Positions 1 through 12,000 of a DNA stretch of 64,000 bases are shown here, in pieces. How positions within the stretch are numbered: the stretch's first letter is position 1; each line of letters opens with the position of its first letter. The notes below the pieces were generated by a model. The model saw only the letters and a program-made list of their open reading frames with translations, did not search any database and was not told where the DNA came from. Position numbers and translations under genes: made by a program. Source of the DNA: Lingula anatina (lineage: Eukaryota; Brachiopoda; Lingulata; Lingulida; Lingulidae); assembly GCF_001039355.2 (NCBI RefSeq), contig NW_019774469.1, forward strand, positions 236,553 through 300,552. Direction: 5' to 3'.

Positions 1-26
1 AGGAGCCAATATCATGCATTGTTCAC

Positions 27-596
27 CTGGAGCTGAAATAGATCACTGAAGGCCATATCAGGTAGGTCTACCAGGTTGTTGTTGGCTAACTCCAGCTGAG
101 TTGTGTTGGGTGGAATACCTGATGGAATCTGCTCAAGTCCCTCACGGCTGCAGTTTGTCATACCTGTGTGGAAGTCACACCTGCACACCTGTGGACACTG
201 GACACCATGTACAGGTACAGCATACCCTGGTCTCTGTCTTATATGTGTGCCTCCAGTTTGGTCTGGCGTGGCTTCAGAAAATTTTAAAACAGACTCTGCT
301 GCTTTCCCAATCAATTCTCCATCTTTACCAGTAGGTGTTCTATGGTGGTGAGAAAATGTCGGTTTTAAATTTTTTTGATGGTGTTGAGGTTTCTCACTGA
401 AAAGGACTCCATATTTGTACTTTGGCACAGTACTTGCTGAGTTTCCAACAGTGTGGATGAATTGCGGATAGAATTTTGGTTCTGGTTTAGGATTCCTATC
501 TTGTCTCCAGTCTCCCCTTGTATCAGGTAGTGGGTTAACTGCCAATGCTGGCAATATCATCATTAACAATAATGTTGATACTGCTGCTGTTGCCAT
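27..596 (-). CDS. Leucine-rich-repeat secreted/membrane protein, first coding exon (partial gene)
   Basis: The exon starts with ATG at 596 and reads leftward. Residues 1-19 form a signal peptide (MATAAVSTLLLMMILPALA). A low-complexity, proline- and histidine-containing stretch of about 110 residues follows. Next comes a leucine-rich-repeat N-terminal cap with the cysteine pattern CPQVCRCDFHTGMTNC, and then the first repeat (TQLELANNNLVDLPDMAF). The exon ends with CAG at 27-29 followed by a GTGAAC donor on the minus strand, splitting a repeat after FSDLFQLQ as is usual in LRR genes. The rest of the gene lies outside the window to the left. It should be extracellular or a type I membrane protein, but the C-terminal domains that would define the subfamily are missing. 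The gene runs head-to-head with the LANCL gene on the plus strand. Confidence 0.8.
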
Positions 597-779
597 GTTG
601 TTACTTAATTGTCACAAGTTATGTGTTGTTAGGTTCCAAGTATCTGTAGGTAGAAATCAAAGTTCAAGGATTGTTAACGTGTTTTATGTGGGAGTAGTGA
701 GAACTTGTTTAGAGACATCAGCCACAAACACATGCACACCCACCAACAAGCATGCACACTATATGCACACACCCCCTTC

Positions 780-835
780 CACACACACACACACAAACAA
801 TACACACACACACACACATGCACACACACACACAC
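780..835. repeat. (CA)n microsatellite
   Basis: Interrupted run of CA dinucleotides, seen directly. Confidence 0.95.
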
Positions 836-1070
836 GTCACACGTAAATGCACCTATGCACACGCTCTCACACGTATTTATACTAACCTGTTGTTACTTTT
901 GAATATAAAATGTTAGTGTGTTGAACAACAGTCCTATACCTAATACCTTTATATATTAAGTAATTAGCATGAAAATTAATGCCATTGCTGCAGTAAAAAT
1001 GAGAGATGTTACTAGTAACTATACTGAATTGGCATTCTATAAAAAGTAGTTTACCTCGTAATTAAAGTCT

Positions 1071-1112
1071 GCAGTGTTGAGCCACAGCAATCCAGACTAC
1101 TATGAAACAAAT
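1071..1112 (+). other. Candidate upstream LANCL coding exon
   Basis: Reading to 1112 gives S-N-P-D-Y-Y-E-T-N followed directly by GT (1113-1114). The next exon opens at 1401 in the same phase (0) with L-E-K-G-Y. The joined string NPDYYETNLEKGY resembles the N-terminal NPY-x-DY...L-x-EGY block of vertebrate LANCL1. The donor (GTTTAG) is weak and the 5' boundary is uncertain: a CTGCAG ends near 1072 and a CACAG ends at 1087. There is no in-frame ATG before the upstream stop, so a still earlier exon would be needed. Confidence 0.35.
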
Positions 1113-1400
1113 GTTTAGTTTAAATATTTGGGTCTTGTGACTTGGATTTGTTGATAATTAAGCTGTTAACCTAAGTGTACTGTGTGTGAATTGTGTATAG
1201 TTTGTGTGTCAGCTGATTAGACAGTCAAGGCGAGAGATAATTTAACCAGTGTTGATTCTGTGTCAGGTCAACTGGGTTATTGAAAAATTATTTGCCATCA
1301 AGGCCACATTTCTTTTGTCATTAAATTTCAGATTTGTTTAAATCTTTTTAGTAGAAGCATACGTGGTAATTAAAATGAAGACCTTAATTCACTACTTCAG

Positions 1401-4400
1401 TTAGAGAAGGGGTACAAGCAGAGGCTGCTGGCAGAGGTGGAACGACAACTGAACAGGCTGACTACAGGCCTACAAGACACTGATGACAGGGACTATAGTG
1501 TGTATACTGGAATTACAGGTGACTACATACCTCAATTTAACATCATTGACCTGTTATTGAATATTTTTGGTATTGCTAGTACTAGTACTTATATTTGTCT
1601 ATATTTGAGGTCATTGACCTTTGGTTTGTTAAATTAATCAGAATCTTTCTACTGGTAAATATAACATGGCTTGTCATTTTACTTCTCATGTCATTTGATA
1701 TTAAGAATAGATTTTTAGCATGCATTTCTAATTAAATGAATATGGTAGTAGAAAGAAAACATAAATATAACTTTCTTTTTATTATTCATGCAAATAAATA
1801 TGTGTAGTTCCCAGTTCAGTGAAGTACAATGGGCTACAGTACATTAATTAAATCACAGTATACCAGGATAAAATTTAAAATGCTTACTTAGCCTTGCTCT
1901 CATCTGATTTGATTTATCCATTGTTATTTGTTAACAAAAATACTAGTAAGAGTAATAGTTTTGAATTAGGATACAAGTAAGGAGCATTTTTTAACCCTGT
2001 TCTGACCTCTGTATCCAGGCATTGCTTACCTGCATTATCACCTGTGGAATGTTGTGGATGGCCGCCAGAGCACCTCCCACCTCCACGCTGCACTGCAACA
2101 CACTGAAAGAGCTCTTCGCCATCTGAAGGGAAGAAAGCTATCCTTCCTGTGCGGCGATGCGGGTCCCCTGGCCCTTGGCGCGGTGCTGTATGAGCATGCT
2201 GGGAAGAGAGACAAGAGCCGAGACTGTGTAAAGAGGTGATGGTTTGGTACCACACCAGTTAATTTACTGAATTAACTATTCTAGATAATTAATTTTATTT
2301 TAGACAACCCGATAGCTTAATTAAATTTTCTGTCTTCTGTCTTCACTTAGTATGTGTATAACAAGAACAGCCCCCTACCCCCTCCATCCCCCTGACTTTA
2401 AGGTTTAACCCAGTATGCATCATGGATACCAATACTCCATATATGTGTTGTAATTCTTTGATTTACCTGCTTCATTTGTAATTAACAAAATTGTTTGACA
2501 TGTAGATGTTTCATCATAATATATACATTGCATAATTGTTCAATTATTTGATGTAACAGGTTGGTGTCGCTACAGAAACACAGAGATCCCTGCTGAGGTT
2601 CTGTACTGCAGAGCATGTACCGTAGAAGTTCACCTTATATTTCTCCCTTATGTTATGTTTCAGGTTGGTGTCCCTACATAAAGATGTGTGCAGAGACCCA
2701 GAGATCCCAGATGAGATTCTGTTTGGCAGAGCAGGTTACCTGTTTGCACTGTTATTTGTACAGAGGAATATTGACCACAGTGAGATAGATACAGTTGTCA
2801 TAGAAAGGGTATGCCTGCAGCATTTAAAAAAATCTTTTTGGATTTTGTTTATATCGATGATTTCTCTCTTTGGCTTTAAGTTCTTCAGATGCTTTTCAAT
2901 TGTCTTTATGAGTTGAGAATGTCCATACCAAATTACAAGTGGAAAATTCACACACTCTGATTATTTGAATATGAAATGTTTTTCTTCATTCTTCATAAAA
3001 TCATTCAAAAGTGAAATGTTTTTTTTGTACAATTACCTTTAAAAGTTGCTGAAAAACAATGCTACAAAATATACATTCTAAATTAATGGATAAAGTAGAC
3101 TTAGGTCTAATTTTGTTGAAGTGCTTTAAATTTAAAGAAAGCTGAGCAAAAGTAGAGAAAATTTTTCAGCCAAAAGGCAACAACTTAGGATATTTTGACT
3201 AAGACTCTACACTATTTCTCCTTGCTGGTGGTACATGTTCAGGAGGTGACTCCGCCTCTCTGATCCTCTAATTCTTTTCCATATCACCAGGTAATCAAGG
3301 CAATAATAGACTCTGGGAGGAGTTTGTCATCAGAGGAGAGGTCTCCATGTCCCCTTATGTATGCCTGGCATGGCAAACAGTACCTGGGGGCAGCCCATGG
3401 GATGGTGGGCATATTTTATATATTAATGCAGGTATGGTACCAAGACATCTTGTATACAGGTTTTATATGTTAATACAGGTATGGTACTAATTAATACATC
3501 TTCATGTAGAAGTTATACGCTAATGAAGGTGTTATATGTTAAGATAGGAGTCGTTTGTTAATGTATATATCATATAAGGATGTTTTATCATAATGAGGAT
3601 TCAGCATGTGTACCAGTTCTGGTATATTTGATGTATTGTAGGCAGTTTGTGTTGAATTTGTTTTGAATGTCTTTCAGTGAAGAAATATATACTGATTCTG
3701 AGCTATGAACCATTATTTTTATCGAGATGTATTATTATTATTATTATNGAACAGGCTGACTACAGGCCTACAAGACACTGATGACAGGGACTATAGTGTG
3801 TATACTGGAATTACAGGTGACTACATACCTCAATTTAACATCATTGACCTGTTATTGAATATTTTTGGTATTGCTAGTACTTATATTTGTCTATATTTGA
3901 GGTCATTGACCTTTGGTTTGTTAAATTAATCAGAATCTTTCTACTGGTAAATATAACATGGCTTGTCATTTTACTTCTCATGTCATTTGATATTAAGAAT
4001 AGATTTTTAGCATGCATTTCTAATTAAATGAATATGGTAGTAGAAAGAAAACATAAATATAACTTTCTTTTTATTATTCATGCAAATAAATATGTGTAGT
4101 TCCCAGTTCAGTGAAGTACAATGGGCTACAGTACATTAATTAAATCACAGTATACCAGGATAAAATTTAAAATGCTTACTTAGCCTTGCTCTCATCTGAT
4201 TTGATTTATCCATTGTTATTTGTTCACAAAAATACTAGTAAGAGTAATAGTTTTGAATTAGGATACAAGTAAGGAGCATTTTTTAACACTGTTCTGACCT
4301 CTGTATCCAGGCATTGCTTACCTGCATTATCACCTGTGGAATGTTGTGGATGGCCGCCAGAGCACCTCCCACCTCCACACTGCACTGCAACACACTGAAA

Positions 4401-6999
4401 GAGCTCTTCGCCATCTGAAGGAAAGAAAGCTATCCTTCCTGTGCGGCGATGCGGGTCCCCTGGCCCTTGGCTCGGTGCTGTATGAGCATGCTGGGAAGAG
4501 AGACAAGAGCCGAGACTGTGTAAAGAGGTGATGGTTTGGTACCACACCAGTTAATTAACTGCATTAACTATTCTACATAATTAATTTTATTTTAGACAAC
4601 CCGATAGCTTAATTAAATTTTCTGTCTTCTGTCTTCACTTAGTATGTGTATAACAAGAACAGCCCCCTACCCCCTCCATCCCCCTGACTTTAAGGTTTAA
4701 CCCAGTATGCATCATGGATACCAATACTCCATATATGTGTTGTAATTCTTTGATTTACCTGCTTCATTTGTAATTAACAAAATTGTTTGACATGTAGATG
4801 TTTCATCATAATATATACATTGCATAATTGTTCAATAATTTTATGTAACATGTTGATGTCACTACAGAGACACAGAGATCCCTGCTGAGGTTCTATATGG
4901 AAGAGCAGGTTACTTGGCATGTAAAAAATCACCTTATATTTCTCCATTATGTTATGTTTCAGGTTGGTGTCCCTACATAAAGATGTGTGCAGAGACCCTG
5001 AGATCCCAGATGAGATGCTGTTTGGAAGAGCAGGTTACCTGTTTGCACTGTTATTTGTACAGAGAAATATTGACCACAGTGACATAGATACTGTTGTCAT
5101 AGAAAGGGTATGCCTGCAGCATTTAAAAAAATCTTTTGGATTTTGTTTATATTGATGATTTCTCTGTTTGGCTTTAAGTTCTTCAGATGCTTTTAAATTG
5201 TCTTTATGAGTTGAGAATGTCCATACCAAATTACAAGTGGAAAATTCACACACTCTGATTATTTGAATATGAAATGTTTTTCTTCATTCTTCATAAAATC
5301 ATTCAAAAGTGAAATGTTTTATTTGTACAATTACCTTTAAAAGTTGCTGAAAAACAATGCTACAAAATATACATTCTAAATTAATGGATAAAGTAGACTT
5401 AGGTCTAATTTTGTTGAAGTGCTTTAAATTTAAAGAAAGCTGAGCAAAAGTAGAGAAAATTTTTCAGCCAAAAGGCAACAACTTAGGATATTTTGACTAA
5501 GACTCTACACTATTTCTCCTTGCTGGTGGTACATGTTGAGGAGGTGACTCCGCCTCTCTGATCCTCTAATTCTTTTCCATATCACCAGGTAATCAAGGCA
5601 ATAATAGACTCTGGGAGGAGTTTGTCATCAGAGGAGAGGTCTCCATGTCCCCTTATGTATGCCTGGCATGGCAAACAGTACCTGGGGGCTGCCCACGGGA
5701 TGGTGGGCATATTTTATATATTAATGCAGGTATGGTGCCAAGACATCTTGTATACAGGTTTTATATGTTAATACAGGTATGGTACTAATTAATACATCTT
5801 CATGTAGAAGTTATACGCTAATGAAGGTGTTATATGTTAAGATATGAGTCGTTTGTTAATGTATATATCATATAAGGATGTGATATCATAATGAGGATTC
5901 AGCATGTGTACCAGTTCTGGTATATGATGTATCGTGGCCAGTTTGTGTTGAATTTGTTTTGAATGTCTTTCAGTGAAGAAATATATACTGATTCTGAGCT
6001 ATGAACCATTATTTTTATCGAGATGTATTATTATTATTTCATTCTTATTTATTTATTTATTTATTTATTTTTTTGATAAAAGAGATCCATATACATGTAA
6101 CTAAACATTTTATCCACAACATTGTATTTGATTTCAGGATTATCATTTCCTTCCAGGTTACCTCTCCTGATATAAGGCATTATTTGGAAGAGTTTTTGCG
6201 GCCAAGCATTGATTACCTGATGACGCTGCAGTTCCCCTCGGGAAATTACCCATCATCCATTGGGAGCGCCACTGGCGATAAGTTGATTCACTGGTGTCAT
6301 GGCGCACCAGGCTGGATCCACATGTTCATATTAGCATACAAGGTAGGCCATGATAAGATTGGATTGTTTCATTGTACCTCCAGTGTAGGCACTGGCAGTA
6401 AACATGGTTTTTGTCCCCACTCATCTTGTCCACTGGCTCTGCCGGATCTGCCGCCATGTCACCGTTACCGCTTCTCCTCCTAGACTACAAGAGCCTGTTT
6501 ACCCATCTCTTGGATTTAAGTCACATTATTTATGTCTTCATTTTGTTATACTTGCAAAGAAACCCCATGGAAGACGGACATAAAGTTTTGTTGGATTCAA
6601 ATTATCCGGAGCATATGGAAGAGGCTGTTATTATAAGGACAGTCATTTTTTTTTTCAGCTTTAAAGATATTGCCATATCATGAATATGTCTCGGTCTTTA
6701 TCCTGATATCTAAGTGATCCTAGATTCATGTACTTGTCCCCTTCCAGGTATTCAATGATAAGAAGTACATGTCAGCTGCAAAGTCTTGCTCTGAAGTGAT
6801 ATGGCAGCGTGGATTACTAAGGAAGGGCTATGGTATCTGTCATGGCGTAGCAGGAAATGCCTATGGATTCTTGGCGTTATACCAAGCTACCCAAGATGTC
6901 AAACACTTACACAGAGCAATAAAGGTAGATACACTGTAGATAGTAGAGAGTTGTTGATATTTATTTTTCTTTTCTTTTTTTCTTGTTATTATAGTTGAT

Positions 7000-7057
<58 letters not shown>

Positions 7058-7662
7058 TAGATAAATAATTATTATTGCTAGAGACAATGTATACCTATTA
7101 CTTTATTACGTGTCAACACCTCAATCTTCCATAATAACAAGTATGATAATACTCTGAAATTTTTACTTACCATTGATCAGCATTTCCTAAAAATATAAGT
7201 AGCTTTCTGAAAAAAAAAATTTGGAAATTTATGGTTTTGTGACAGTTATTTATAAAAAGTTTTCCCTTCAGTTTGCAGAATGGTGCTTTGACTATGGTAA
7301 ACATGGCTGTAGAACACCCGATAGACCGCTGTCTCTCTTTGAAGGTGAGGATTTTTGTGCCTAGCAGTTAATCTTTTCAGCTGTAAACATGAATTCTAGT
7401 AAGTTAACCTGTCATCACAAAGGAATCCCCACGCTGGCGTTGAGTAAGAGCAAGTTTTTGACTTGTATAAAACATTTACCAGAAGACCCCAGAATTGGGA
7501 TTGAAGCACCATTTTACAAAATCCGTTGTATTAAAACATTGGAAGATGCATTAATCAGTTTTCATTTTGGATTTGTTCTACATAGGTCTAGCAGGTACCA
7601 TCTACTTCTTGGCAGATTTAACCAACCCCCAGAAAGCCAAGTTTCCTGCTTTCCAATTGTAA
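1401..7662 (+). CDS. LANCL: LanC-like protein (LANCL1/2 family), eight recognised exons, 5' end incomplete
   Basis: Exons: A 1401-1518, B 2019-2235, C 2664-2808, D 3291-3431, E 6157-6342, F 6748-6924, G 7272-7344, H 7586-7662 (stop TAA). All have AG/GT borders and compatible phases, and together encode 377 residues, close to the roughly 400 of animal LANCLs. Family blocks appear in order: YTGITG, LSFLCGDAGPLA (B), LFGRAGYLFALL (C), GAAHGMVGI (D), FPSGNYPSSIG and HWCHGAPG (E), GYGICHGVAGNAYGF (F), HGCRTPDRPLSLFEG (G) and AGTIYFLADL (H). The zinc ligands known for LANCL1 (Cys of HWCHG, Cys-His of ICHG) are kept. The family is known as cytosolic or membrane-associated glutathione-binding proteins. 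WQRGLLRKGYGICHG resembles LANCL2. The N-terminal exon is missing or only tentatively seen at 1071-1112. Second copies of exons A (partial), B, C and D lie at 3749-3816, 4311-4527, 4963-5107 and 5589-5729 and are probably an assembly duplicate. A decayed extra exon C lies between B and C. Confidence 0.93.
1451..3747. repeat. Copy 1 of a 2.3-kb near-identical duplication ending at gap N3748
   Basis: It runs from GAACAGGCTG inside LANCL exon A to the (ATT)n just before the N. The sequence repeats from 3749 with an offset of 2298 bp, a few scattered substitutions and small indels. Copy 1 carries exons A-D. Confidence 0.9.
2560..2621 (+). pseudogene. Vestigial duplicate of LANCL exon C (copy 1)
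   Basis: After an intact ACAG acceptor, the sequence repeats the start of exon C (LVSL) and then, after a deletion that shifts frame, EIPAEVLYCRA, matching EIPDEILFGRA of exon C about 100 bp downstream. Read from the acceptor in phase, it reaches TGA after about a dozen codons. It is a decayed tandem exon duplicate rather than a usable exon. Confidence 0.7.
3748..3748. other. Assembly gap (single N)
   Basis: A single N sits exactly at the junction of the two LANCL half-gene copies. Confidence 0.9.
3749..6037. repeat. Copy 2 of the 2.3-kb LANCL duplication
   Basis: It starts mid-exon A immediately after the N and matches copy 1 through the GATGTATTATTATTATT tract. Exon differences from copy 1 are few: A to T, G to E and A to S in exon B; I to M and E to D in exon C; synonymous changes in D. 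Copy 2 continues directly into exon E, so it is the one joined to the 3' half of the gene. Confidence 0.9.
4851..4917 (+). pseudogene. Vestigial duplicate of LANCL exon C (copy 2)
   Basis: This is the counterpart of 2560-2621 in the second copy. The acceptor is mutated (ACAT instead of ACAG), but the residue block EIPAEVLYGRAGYLA is better preserved, including the GRAGYL motif. Confidence 0.7.
6047..6072. repeat. (TTTA)n microsatellite in LANCL intron D-E
   Basis: Run of TTTA units ending in a T tract, seen directly. Confidence 0.9.
7003..7053. repeat. (TA)n microsatellite in LANCL intron F-G
   Basis: About 25 TA units, seen directly. Confidence 0.95.
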
Positions 7663-9082
7663 CAAGACTGAAAGAACAACCTTCTTGAAAGACTTCATTT
7701 GCAAGGCAGCTTTAATTTTCTTCCAAACAAAGCTAGGAAAGAGATTGATCAGTTAACGGAAATGCTAAAATTTGTGAACACATTTTAGTTGACAGCAGAA
7801 ATACACAGAAATACACACAGTCTCTTCCAAGTTATGAACAATTGATGAAAAGTTGAAAGATATATGGAATGAGCATAAGTTACAAATAATTTTGTTCTGA
7901 AAGATGTTTCAGGTGTTATTCATTTAATGATATTTATTTATTCTTGCCTCAGTGTGCAATTTTTTGAGCAGTATATTTTTAGTTAATGTTACTACATGTA
8001 CATATAGTACGATACGTTTTTATTTATTATTAGAACCTTGCAGTGTTGTACATGTGACAGTGCAAACAATGAAATCCCCACCCTGTCGCTGTTGGCTGCT
8101 GCTGGGGGCTGGCATAAGAACTTCTTGTCTTCCAAACATCCAACAATGTGTTGGTGGCTTTCTGTTGGTTAAGTTTAGGGCACTCTGTATCAGCAGAACA
8201 TCTGTAACGTAAACAAAAGAAATGCTTTATATGACAGCTGGTGCTTTTTATATGTATCTTTTCCAAAGCAAACCTTAAGAAAAACTCTGGAAATAAAAAA
8301 AATGTGTTGTTATGTTGTTATTTGCTTTTGAGCTGTAGATTTGTAAAAGATACAAGCTATAATATCTTGCAACTGCATTGAAAAATAAAATGATCAACAT
8401 TGTACATGGCACAAGGACTTGCTTGATAAAAATACTGCACCATTTTCGTATACAACACACTACATGTACCAGGTAGGTGTCCGTATATATATTAACCCAC
8501 ATGACGTTATAAACCCTGTATATTATGGTTCTAATCCGTTTCCACTTATTCAAAGTTAAATGATAAACATGTACGTTTGTACAGGCATGCATTTAAAAAA
8601 TCACCACGAAACATGAGATAATCGATAATAAAGATGTCTAAGCTTATACGTCTTGAAAAGAAATGCTTTCTAAGGAGAAACTCTGTCTAAAGCAGTACGT
8701 CTTTTAAATAATTATATAAGACAATAATACGTATAATGTTTTTTTAATTGTCTTAAGTTATCCTGCCCACATTTAAGAAAGTACCAAAGTCGCATTTTTC
8801 AAAAATTAAGACCTTGAAAACTTTTAAAATCCCGAAATATACATAGGTAGCTTAAAAACGGGTAGATGTTTTTTTTCCACAAAACCTGAGCAAATGCCAC
8901 GTCCATGTACATGCACCATATAGTTTTAAGCGCAGTATACATTCACACAGTTGCACGCCCGTTACATGACGACTTTGCAGGTAGCACCTTACAACTTTCA
9001 CGTACCTGTTCGTCAAATGGAAAATTACCATGCACGTGACCTAGATTTGAAGCATATTGCTAACGTAAGCCCGACTGCAGAA
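7663..9082. other. LANCL 3' UTR/downstream and OX1 promoter region
   Basis: Non-coding. An AATAAA at 8292-8297 is a possible LANCL polyadenylation signal. From about 8560 the sequence aligns with the DNA upstream of OX2 (about 17740 on) and OX3 (about 29630 on), so the tandem oxygenase unit includes its own 5' flank and the left edge of the array lies near 8560. Confidence 0.6.
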
Positions 9083-12000
9083 ATGACGGCGGCTCAACAA
9101 CACTGCGACTTAAGCTGGATACCAGTCATCGATATAAAGGCGTTTGATATCACAAAAGAAGAGAATGAGGTGGACAGAAAAGAAATGGAAAAATTGGCAA
9201 ATGATGTGTTCAAAGCTTTCAGCACCGTAGGTTTTGTATACGTGAAAAATCACGGAATTCCCCAAGACCAGGTTAGTAAACACATGTACATGTAGCACAA
9301 AATTGTTCTTGCATGTACAACAGCATATGTTAGCAGACATTTAATATCAGAAAAGTAAAAAAAAATTAATTTCCTTGCAAGTACACAATGTTTGAAAATT
9401 CGCCAAAGTCATATGCGCTATATCTATATATCCCGCAAAGCTACTAATCTAAATTAAAAAAAGGGAATAATCAACTCCAGTTGAAGGGATGGCTCGACCT
9501 ATTCTTTGTGGGTAGGAATATTCTGGTTTTTTTTTTTTTTTTTTTTTTTTTCGCTGTCAGAAAATTCCTTTTTAAGGGCTAAATATTATTTAAGAGTGCC
9601 TTTAAAAAAAACCCAATTTAGGTTACATTTGCATCAGACGCCGAGTGCTGCCTTATAAGATTTTCCATACCATACAGCGTGTGAAGTGTCTACGGGCTAC
9701 GGGTGGTAGAGTATGTTTATAATGTAATTTGTATACGGGTGTCGAACTCTTTCTCAGACATGGCCTTCCCAACAATCACACAATGGTTTATAACGTTACC
9801 ATAACATTACCATAACGTTTTTTGGTAATATTTACGTTATGGTAACGTTATAATAAAGTTCTGTTTCCTGGGTTGATAGGTCGGGTTGGGAAAACCGTTC
9901 TTTCGCTTGAAAAGTTAGGCGTATCAGTCACACGGAGCCTTCAGTCTCAGTGTACATGTAGTTGCTTATACCCTCAGAGCGGTTATTTCTTGTAAACTTG
10001 TGACCAAGTCCCTAACTAATTGCAAGTTATAGATAAAGTAGAATGAAATAAATAAAATGATAATTTCTGTCAACAAGTTTTAAGTTGTTTTTTGTGTTTG
10101 GAAAATAAGAATATCATCTCTTAACAAAAAAGTTTGTACGAGCTATTTAAAGAAGCGACATTGATAATCAGCTGAAGACAGGAGAAACATTTTGAAAATG
10201 GTTACCTCAATACAAGGTCAAATGTATATATTTTTGGAATAACAAACATACATGTACGGCTTAACTGAACCCTAAAGGATATCCTGATAACTATTTTCCT
10301 GTCTGTCATATCTATTATATTGATTCTGTTTTTCTAAATTGAGACTAAGTTTAAGCGACACACGCTGTAAACGAAGCATTGCCACAAATTGAGTTGCAAG
10401 CTATTGAATCGAGAAGTCAAAAAATATTGCTATCCAGAGATAATTTATTTAAAAAGCTGCTTGTAGTTTATAGTGAGTCTTAATTGTGCCACGAAACTAC
10501 GAAAGTTTATAAGCAGCTTAATAAAGGACACTATGAGCAAGACTATCAGATGACCTCGTTTATAATGACAGTAGGTCATAGACTCGAAAACATGTTATCT
10601 GTCATTGAGGAAAACCATCCAATTGCCAAATTAATTTTTGATTTGAACATTTCTACATATAGAGAATTAGCAGTTGTAATACATCTAGATCAAGGTTATT
10701 TGATTGTTTTTTTCTATTCTGTTATTACCCCTATATTAAATCATCTGTGTCTATAGCACAGTGTAAGTTAGTCATCTAGTGGTGTTTCACATGAATAAAG
10801 CATTTAATCTATAACGAAATTAGTCATGTTAAGTGTATAGTTTCCACAGTTGTTTTGGTTAAGATGCTGTCTTTATCCTAAACAAGGCAGAATTTTTTAC
10901 AGATACGCGTGTACCCAACAGAATTGTCAAATATAAGATTTTGGAGTAAACATTGATTGTTAATGTATTTTCAGCTTGAGAATATATTTAGTTTAGCTGA
11001 TGAGTTTTTTGCACAACCACAAGAGACCAAGGACAAGTTCATTCGTCCCTTATCTGACCCAAGTGGAATTGGTTACATTCCAATAGGGAGAGAAATGTAA
11101 GGCACACAGGCAGGGTGCACAAATGTGTCACTCTCAGTTTGAAGGCATATTTCTTCTCAAATCTGTATTTTAATGTAACTATCATTTTTACTATTTCCAT
11201 GTTATTGCCATACCTGTATGTTTAAAGCAGTTTCCACTCTTCATCGTTTGACCCTGTTTTCGGTCTGTTAATTTATGCTTCTTAAAAATCCCATCTAAAC
11301 ATACACGTGTTGATATAATTATATTTGTATTAATGCAGAAATGAAGAAATGAAACAATTTTTGCCCTTTTTTTGATAATACACGAGAAAAAAAAATTTGG
11401 CAAAGGTTAGTCATAGGCATACTGAGACACATGAAGGCATGAAATGATTAATAAACGGCATGAATGTAGTGTCATGAAGATTAACTGACAACAAAGATGT
11501 AATTAATTATTAAAAGTGGCTGTGCAACATATTCACAACTGGATGAGAATTTTCTTTAGTTTTGAAACGGACAAACCTGCTGACTTCAGGGAGTCCTTTG
11601 ATGCTATTCCTGGAGGAGCTTATAATCAGGTAACACTTCATTCTAGTAAAGCGCTCATGATCAGAGAGTGTAGATTTGCGCCAAGGCAACTCAGGTCCCT
11701 ATCTCATTTCTTATAAACGGATTGTGTTTACTAACACTACCCGCAGATCTTTTACGGTAGCATTAACGCCCATATTAATCACAAAACCCGTGAATTAACC
11801 AACACAGCGTACAGACGTTTAGCACCAACAAAGCAATACCAAGCGCAAACATTCATCCTCTCTGGTAGTGCTGGTTAATTTGAGGGTTATGCGGTTAATA
11901 TCGGTGTTAGTGCAAAAAGATCTGCGGTTAGTGTTAGTAAACCACCTAATCCGTTTGAAGGCCTGTCATTATTAAAAGAAAAATAGAATAATTGATTAAT

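Larger units (their letters stand above)
597..1400. other. Intergenic region between head-to-head LRR and LANCL genes
   Basis: This stretch separates two divergent genes and should hold both 5' regions. It contains a CA microsatellite at about 780-835 and otherwise AT-rich unique-looking sequence. No TATA box or CpG-rich stretch is obvious by eye. A possible extra LANCL exon lies at about 1071-1112 and is listed separately. Confidence 0.5.

Noticed and set aside
8951-9082. In-frame upstream ATG extending OX1 by 44 residues
   Set aside because: OX2 and OX3 share MTAAQ but not the extension, and the family domain starts shortly after MTAAQ.
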